Below, in pieces: positions 58,060-64,000 of a stretch of DNA of 64,000 nt. The stretch is taken from positions 597,113-661,112 of the forward strand of contig QRDG01001893.1 in the NCBI GenBank assembly GCA_012064385.1. Direction: 5' to 3'. The notes beneath the pieces were generated by a model. It was not told where the DNA came from. It saw nothing but the letters and a program-made list of their open reading frames with translations, and ran no database searches. The position numbers and the translations under genes are program-made. The stretch is from Puccinellia tenuiflora (Eukaryota; Streptophyta; Magnoliopsida; Poales; Poaceae). How positions within the stretch are numbered: position 1 is the first letter of the stretch; every line of letters begins with the position of its first letter.

Positions 58060-58830
58060 CAAACTGTGCAAGCTCGGGCTACTCTCCACGACGTACAAGT
58101 GATAACATCCCGCAAGACTTCCTCAAGAGCGCTGGAACTAAGATGCCCTCAAAGGTCCACAAATTGGGTAATATGGTCGAAGGAAAAGTCCTCATTCAGG
58201 ATAATCTTGCCAATCCAAGCATTGTTTCCAATCGCTTTGTTGACACTCCATTTTTGCACTTGGATGTCGTAAAAATAAGAGGGTCAATGTCCTTAGGTTT
58301 CCTTCCAACAAGCCATGGAGCTTCCCAAAAAGGAGTCAAGTCCCCACCTACAACTGTGATAGAAGTAGTGGCATAGAAAAAAAATCATATCTTCAACGAT
58401 GCAAGGGCTGCCTATCCTACCTAAATTTTTCCTTTGTCATGCCACTCAAGTGACGACCATCGCAATGTAAGAGCTCGCGCGAATTTGTCAATGTTGAGGA
58501 CTCCGAGCCCTCCAAGCTCCTTAGAGCCGCAAACCATCTTCCAATTTACTTTGCATTTACCACCCGTGGTTGTGTATTTGCCCGACCAAAGGAAAGCTCT
58601 TTCCAACTTGTCAATGTAGCCAATGGTGTCCGGAGGGACCGTGAGGGGCATCAAGTGGTAGATTGCTTGGGAGGTTAGAATCGACTTGACAGGGAAGGTG
58701 CGGCCGGCCATGGTGATGAAGTTGCCATTCCAAGATGAAAATTTACCGGCCACCTTGTCCTCAAAGTGTTGAAATCCACACACCGGAAGCGCCAAACATA
58801 GATATCTCATCGGGAAAGAGGTGCTCATGG
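58060..58830 (-). pseudogene. LINE ORF2 C-terminal fragment
   Basis: The minus-strand reading 58828-58421 contains 'KVAGKFSSWNGNFITMAGR' and 'LGGLGVLNIDKFARALTLR', hallmarks of the region after the RT domain in plant non-LTR retrotransposons. Homology continues with indels to about 58060 ('TPFWEAPWLVGRKPKDIDPL'). No RT catalytic motif or poly-A is included, so it is a fragment. Confidence 0.75.
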
Positions 58831-59326
58831 ATGGCAGCCCCTCAAGGACGCCACCAAGATCGAGATGCCCGCACGGAATTGGAACAACAGAGCTCTTTTT
58901 TGAAATTGAAACTGCAATTCATAGGAAAATATCATATCTGCAATGTGCAAGGTATAGCACCAAACTATTGGTACACATGCGTGTTGAATTGTAGTGTATT
59001 TTTAGGGTAATAGACTTTTTCGATGATGTATATCTCACATTGGAGACAGGCAAGCAATAATACAAGAAGATGCTGTTTTCGGTGTTGAGCTCATCTTTTC
59101 CAAATGTGAGAACTGATTACAAGCCCTGTAACCAATTGCATACACAAAACCTGGCTAAACATTTACATACACACACAAAATCAAACTCCTACTGAATAAA
59201 CCAACAAAATCAAACAAAATTTACATCATTACATGCACAACACAAGAAGGAGGTCCCCTTTTGGAAAGGAAAGAGTGACGACATGAATGACAACAAGAAT
59301 TAGAGTGGAGGATCGATGATGGATGT
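58831..59326. other. 3' flank of the U-box gene
   Basis: This stretch has no recognised gene. It should contain the 3' UTR of the minus-strand U-box gene. A clear polyadenylation hexamer was not assigned. Confidence 0.4.
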
Positions 59327-62096
59327 TCATGGGCGTCTTGCTTGGGCGTGGAAAGCGCTGGAGAAGTTTGGGATCCTGTCAAGGTGGCGGAGGGCGCGCT
59401 CGGCGGTGTGCCGGGTGCGCGGGTCACCGTTGCGGTATGCCTCCACCAGCGCCGACGCCACAGTCTGGTCCGCCGCTACCTCCTTCGCAATGTCCTCCAC
59501 CCGCAGGATGCGCTCCACCACCCACACCGCCCGCCGCCGCAGCGCCTCCGTCCGGTTCTCCACCAGGATTTCCACCACCGGCCGCAGACCCTCCGCCTCC
59601 CCGAGCACCACCACCCCCTCCGCCGCGTCTACCCCGTCCCCCACCAGCGTTGACAGTGCCGCCAGCGCAGCCTCCACCACCTCCGGGTTCAGGTGATCAA
59701 GGCAGGCCACCAAACGCTCCACTGCCTTCCCTCCAGCCCCGCCGTCCGCCAGGCAGAAGGTATCCCGGAGCGAGCAGAACCCTCCGTGCACGCGGCAAAC
59801 CCCGGCCTGTTGAGCTGCAGCAGCTGCCATCGACGACGCTCCCCCAGAGAAGCACGCGCACGACAGTAAGCCAGAAGGTGCCGGCGGCGGGGGCTCTGGG
59901 ATGGCCGTGAGGTTCCTCGTCTCAAGGGACAGCTTCTCCAGCGCCATCGCGGAGTAGAGCTGCACCGTGTCCTGCCCGTTCACCTGCAAAAGCTCCACGA
60001 AGAGCGGCACCAGCGCAGCCTCCCTGGCGAACTCCACGTACTCCGGTGCCTCCTGCAGCGCGCACGTCAGCCTGTACATCACCTTAACCATGCCATCCGT
60101 CAGTGGCGTCGTGTACCGGTTGCTGCGGATGGAGCCCCGCCGGAGCTCCGCCAGCTTCGAGCTCAGCGTCACGAACGCTCCCAGCTCGAACAGCTGCCGT
60201 GTCAGTTTCGAGTCCCTCTCAGGGAGATCGCCCAGGAGGCCCACAGCGGCCGCCTGCTCCTCAGTCACGCCGCCATTTCCACCGTCGGAGATCACCCGGA
60301 GCAAGCTGCTCAGGTGGCCACCAAGGGCGTCCCCTAGCTCAGGGCCCATGTACGGCGACACGTTGCGCAGGAGCTTGAGGGACTCCACGCGGATCTCCCG
60401 GTGCGCGGCCTCCAGGAACTGGATCAGGCTGATGGTCGCGCCGGAGCTCTTGATTGCTGACACGACATCAGGAGTTGTGTCCGGGGAGCTGGTGAGGCCG
60501 ACAAGGACGTTGAGGAGCTTGCACTCCACGGCGGGGCCGGTGTTGCTGATGAGATGAAGCAGGCTGTGCACCACGTCCTCGGACAGGAGTGTCTGTCTGC
60601 CGGCATCGTCGAGGGGGATAGAGCGGAAGCTGGCGCCGGAGGCAACGAGGTTGGCAAGGATGGTGGCGGAGACCTCCTTGAGCCTCATGGGGAAGTGGCT
60701 GCTGGCACCGACGGAGAAGAGATCCTTGACAAGGGGAGGAAGGATGCCGGCCTGCAACAGTATCTTGGCGCTTGATTCATTGGATGACATCTCCCTCAGC
60801 GCTTTCAGTGTCGCCTCCCTCGCCGGCAGGCCACCGGTCTTGATGATGCTCACCAGCAACGCCCCAACCTGCTCCGCCACCACCACCTTCACGTCGTGAG
60901 CCAACGCAAGCTCGCTGAGGTACTCAGCCATGGTAACCTGCACCTCAGGCCCGCCTGCACTTAAACAATTGTATAATGAGCTCATCTACTTAATACCATA
61001 TGCACTTTGAGCACTGAAAGGACCATGTTATTTCCAAATTGCCTTCTGGAAAAATACAAACTTCTAATTTAAAACAAAGGACCAGAAAGTTTCAGAGATA
61101 GTCCAACTATGGCAGAGATGAAGCAAAATGAAGACAATGCAGGATGGAAAAAATGTACCTTGAAGCAGCTTGGTTAGGAGAGGTTGCAGCCTGCCATTTT
61201 CAGCCATTTGCTTGATGTTAGTGTCATACTTCTCCAAATTCTTAAGCGTCTTCTCTGCTTTGTCCACAGCCATCATGTTCTCTGACTTGCTACTCCCCAT
61301 GCCAACCAGCAGGAGTATAGCCCCATAGACGGCACCGATTCTTTCGCAGATGGGCTCGTACTCTGAGAGCTCAAACAATAGAGAAACTGCTAATTCCCTC
61401 TCCTGGATATGCTCATTCGACAGGAACTTTATAATCGTGCGAACGGTGTCGCCTTTCCCCAGCTCTTCCTGTAAAAACCAAACATATATAGTTACTTAAA
61501 CAGCGTATAAAAATTGGATCAATGTGGAAAATCTATCCATCCATCGGGAGGAAAAAAACCTTGTTTTGATCATTGTCCTCGACAACGGCACGAAGGACCT
61601 GCAGGGATTTGAGCCGGACCCTCCTGCTACTGCTCTTGAGCATGTCGGCGAGCACCGGTATGATGCCCTGGTTGCGCACAAGGTTCTTCTTGGCGCTGCT
61701 CCTCTGGCATATCTGCGAGATGTATGCCAGGGCGCGCAGCGTGTCGTCCTCCCCGGACTCGGTATGCAGGTTGAGGGTGGTACACGCCTTCTCAAGCTCC
61801 TTCTCATCGTTGCGGGCCCTCCACTCGTCGATAACGTTGCGCAGGGCGATGCTGGGGGCGATGTCGGTGCTGCGGAGCTCCCTCTGCGTGAGCGGACAGG
61901 TGGGCTTCCTCCCGTTGTCCCTGCACTCCCTGAACCACTTGAGGATGGCCTCGCGCTCGAAGGTCTGGCCCGTCTCGATGGTCACGGGGTCCTGCATGAC
62001 CTGCTTGGTGAGAGGGCACATGAAGGCCTCGAACGCGGCCTCCTGATAGAGCTCGGTTGAGTGCTCCTCCAGGTCGCCATCTGAATTCTGGGCCAT
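59327..62096 (-). CDS. U-box and ARM-repeat E3 ubiquitin ligase (PUB43/44-like)
   Basis: There are three coding exons: 62096-61560, 61468-61159 and 60954-59327. Introns are 61559-61469 and 61158-60955, with GT/AG borders and matching phases, giving 824 aa with no disruption. The ATG 62096-62094 (MAQNSDGDLEE) is preferred over an ATG five codons upstream. The U-box spans residues about 24-97 ('FMCPLTKQVMQDPVTIETG', 'CPLTQREL'); the rest is Leu/Ala-rich helical ARM-type repeats to near the C-terminus. Plant U-box proteins bind E2 enzymes and transfer ubiquitin to substrates held by the ARM repeats. Relatives of this layout (Arabidopsis PUB44/SAUL1 group, about 800 aa) act at the plasma membrane in senescence and immunity; the same role here is inference. 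Confidence 0.88.
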
Positions 62097-62847
62097 CTTC
62101 CGGTCGTGCAAATACCAGACAAAGTCAGAGTCTGGACATCCCAGGCATGTAAATTACATGACAGATTTGTGTATATCTCTATATGGTTGCTTAGAGCTAA
62201 CATTGGCATGGATACAGCAGCAGCAGTAGCATATAAGTTGGTAATGAGCAGAGATAGTATATAAGTTGGGGGAAAAAAGGATGTGCAACATAGATTAACA
62301 GGGTTAAAAACCACATAGTTAGTTGGCTGGTACCAATGAGGTAAGCATGAGTAAAACATAGTTTTTTTAGCAAAGTTCTAGAAAGGTGTCTGCTTCGTTA
62401 TCTGAATTTTCGAATTCAGGTACGTCCATAGCAGTCATCGACCCAAGGATGAAATGAAATGATGATGATGCAACATAGAGTCGGAAGAATTAAGCGGCCA
62501 TGTAGTAGCTTAAAAGGCAAGCATGGAGCAAGTTTCGTGGACAAAGCAATGCAAGGATTCTGTATGAGTTGGTAGTCAAAGAAGGCAACGAGTGTATGAA
62601 TTGATCCGAGAACTCAATAGCGTGGAACCTAGCTTCAAATTCAATGGGGAACGAGCAAGAATTGGGCGTGGATGGTCAAGGGAGCTAATCAAGCCTAAAA
62701 CCCGTAGCTTCTTCAATGGGGGCAAGCAAACAAAGCGAATTGATCTCGGGCGGTTGCGGTTGCGGCTGCGTGAATCAAGAGACATGATTGGAGGAGAGGA
62801 GAGGTAGCGGAGGGGATCGAATCGAATAAACAAACAAACAAACAAAC

Positions 62848-63115
62848 CTGCAGAGAAGAGAGGAAACCGGAGCTGGATCTGCGCGGCGGCAGCGACGTGC
62901 AGCAAGGAGGCAGGGCGGCGCTGGAGGAGTTATTGATGAAAGAGAACGCGGTGGCGGAGGAGCCACGGCACGGGGAGAAGGAAATGGACGGCGACGGCGA
63001 CGGCGACGACGACTTGTACAGCTTGCTAATAGGGGGGAAGGGAGAGGGAGTCGGCAGGCAGGTGAGCTGAGCTGAACCGGGGAGGGACTAGGACCGACAG
63101 AGGCAGACAGCAAGA
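62848..63115 (-). other. Probable 5' UTR exon of the U-box gene
   Basis: CT-rich leader-like sequence on the minus strand ends in CTGCAG/GTTTGTTTG (GT at 62847-62846), a plausible donor. The intron would run to an acceptor shortly before the ATG, for example TGTCCAG with exon start 62131, or directly before 62096. AT-rich sequence at 63145-63156 (minus ATATATTAAATA) could serve as the TATA box. The transcript ends are estimated. Positions 62132-62847 would be the leader intron and hold no recognised gene. Confidence 0.45.
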
Positions 63116-63278
63116 AATTTCATTTTCTTTTCCTACTTTTATTGTATTTAATATATTCTGACGATGACTAGGCAATCTATCACAGACTCTGACCCAGGCG
63201 GGGTCTCGCCTCAAGCAGTAGGTGGTGTGTGGCGTAATTGTGCCATGATGACTCTTCTCAAATCTCAACCAACAAATA

Positions 63279-63608
63279 ATCCCTCCGTCCTCGAAAGAAT
63301 TGTGCTTTTGGAGATTTACACATAGATCAAAAAGACACCGTGCTTTGCTCTACGACCTAATTAATACAGAAACGTAGCAGCCCATGCATGCATGTCACCA
63401 ATGAGAGAAGGCCATTAAATGAATGTTTCCCGCATACAGTAATTAAGGCAGTAACCCAAGGATATGCAGCCAATAGCAGATCACAAGTTGCTCCATGAGT
63501 TTATTAAAAAACTAATAGATTAAATTCAATGTGCATTGGAAGTGTAGACGTACACTCTTTTAAAAAATACTAGACCCCAAATGTCCACTCATTCAAGGAC
63601 GGAGGGAG
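63279..63608. mobile_element. Stowaway-type MITE
   Basis: The termini atccctccgtcc and ggacggagggag are inverted repeats matching the Stowaway (Tc1/Mariner) consensus, with TA dinucleotides at 63277-63278 and 63609-63610. It is 330 bp, AT-rich and non-coding. It lies just upstream of the U-box gene promoter. Confidence 0.85.
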
Positions 63609-63610
63609 TA

Positions 63611-64000
63611 TGCCTTAAAAAATATTTCTTCTTCTTCTACTAACGAGGAATGAGTCTTGTTTTGTTTTGGTCAATCTTTCCTTGTTTTTTCTTCATTTTT
63701 GCTTCAAGAAAGTCAATTAGTGTTATCAGGCTATCAGCTGCATCATCATATGTGATAATGTGAATGGGAGCCCCTTGATCGTTTCAACATAGTGTACATT
63801 TGATGCATGCATTCAGCATTTCAGTCAGCAACTGCAGAGACACTAACGCTGATGCATCAGAAACTTACTGTATAAATTGCAGCTCCTGTTATACCAAGCT
63901 CAAAACTATAAGTAAAGGAAGAAGGACTTCAGCTGAAAGATTCCCCAAACCTACAGAATAATCATTAATTTTGGAAGAAGGGAAATTTTTTACATCAGAT
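63611..64000. other. Intergenic sequence, nothing recognised
   Basis: AT-rich with no credible reading frame, repeat or RNA gene that I can identify. Confidence 0.5.

Noticed and set aside
59323..59910. Pro-rich plus-strand readings opposite the U-box gene
   Set aside because: They are antisense to the ARM-repeat exon and low-complexity.

Overview
The window looks like 64 kb of a grass nuclear genome, most likely a Triticeae or other Pooideae species. The evidence is dense nesting of Ty3/gypsy LTR retrotransposons of the Athila, Tat and chromovirus lineages, fragments resembling CACTA, Mutator and LINE elements, a Stowaway-type MITE, and two intron-bearing plant-style genes. No prokaryotic feature was seen. 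Family assignments come from motif recognition, because no database could be searched.

Positions 1-12881 (minus strand) hold two tandem copies of an Athila-like element with the order gag, protease, spacer with a GC-rich hairpin, env-like ORF. Reverse transcriptase and integrase are absent. One LTR (5508 to inside the 6674-7096 gap) appears to serve both copies. A solo LTR with a 5-bp duplication (111-1885) interrupts the env-like ORF of copy A. Positions 12882-17413 hold a T/A-rich foldback-like repeat block.

Positions 17414-31937 (minus strand) hold a 14.5-kb chromodomain-containing gypsy element with very long LTRs (4.5 and 4.0 kb). Its gag-pol is decayed, but an extra ORF (orf0) upstream of gag is intact. 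The first AUG after the LTR TATA box lies in a short exon ending in a strong splice donor, which could join in frame to an acceptor placed directly at the orf0 ATG.

An unassigned stretch and a CACTA-like 5' fragment follow (31938-33504). Positions 33505-46716 hold a 13.2-kb Tat-lineage element: gag-protease, RT, two RNase H domains and integrase on the plus strand, and a long antisense ORF of the 'putative gypsy type transposon' family on the minus strand, with an 84-nt in-phase intron. A third Athila-like fragment (46717-49210) and several LTR remnants (to about 50.9 kb) complete the repeat-rich part.

From about 51 kb the sequence becomes gene-bearing. A DUF1618-type gene lies at 52917-54134 (minus). 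After a MITE, a dead MULE with a 5'-truncated LINE in it and another LINE fragment, a complete three-coding-exon U-box/ARM-repeat E3 ubiquitin ligase gene lies at 59327-62096 (minus), with a 5' UTR exon near 62848-63115 and a Stowaway-type MITE upstream. The elements share no pathway. The main interest is in retrotransposon organisation (extra ORFs, splicing signals, a recurrent hairpin, LTR mosaicism) and in the mutational signature of decay.
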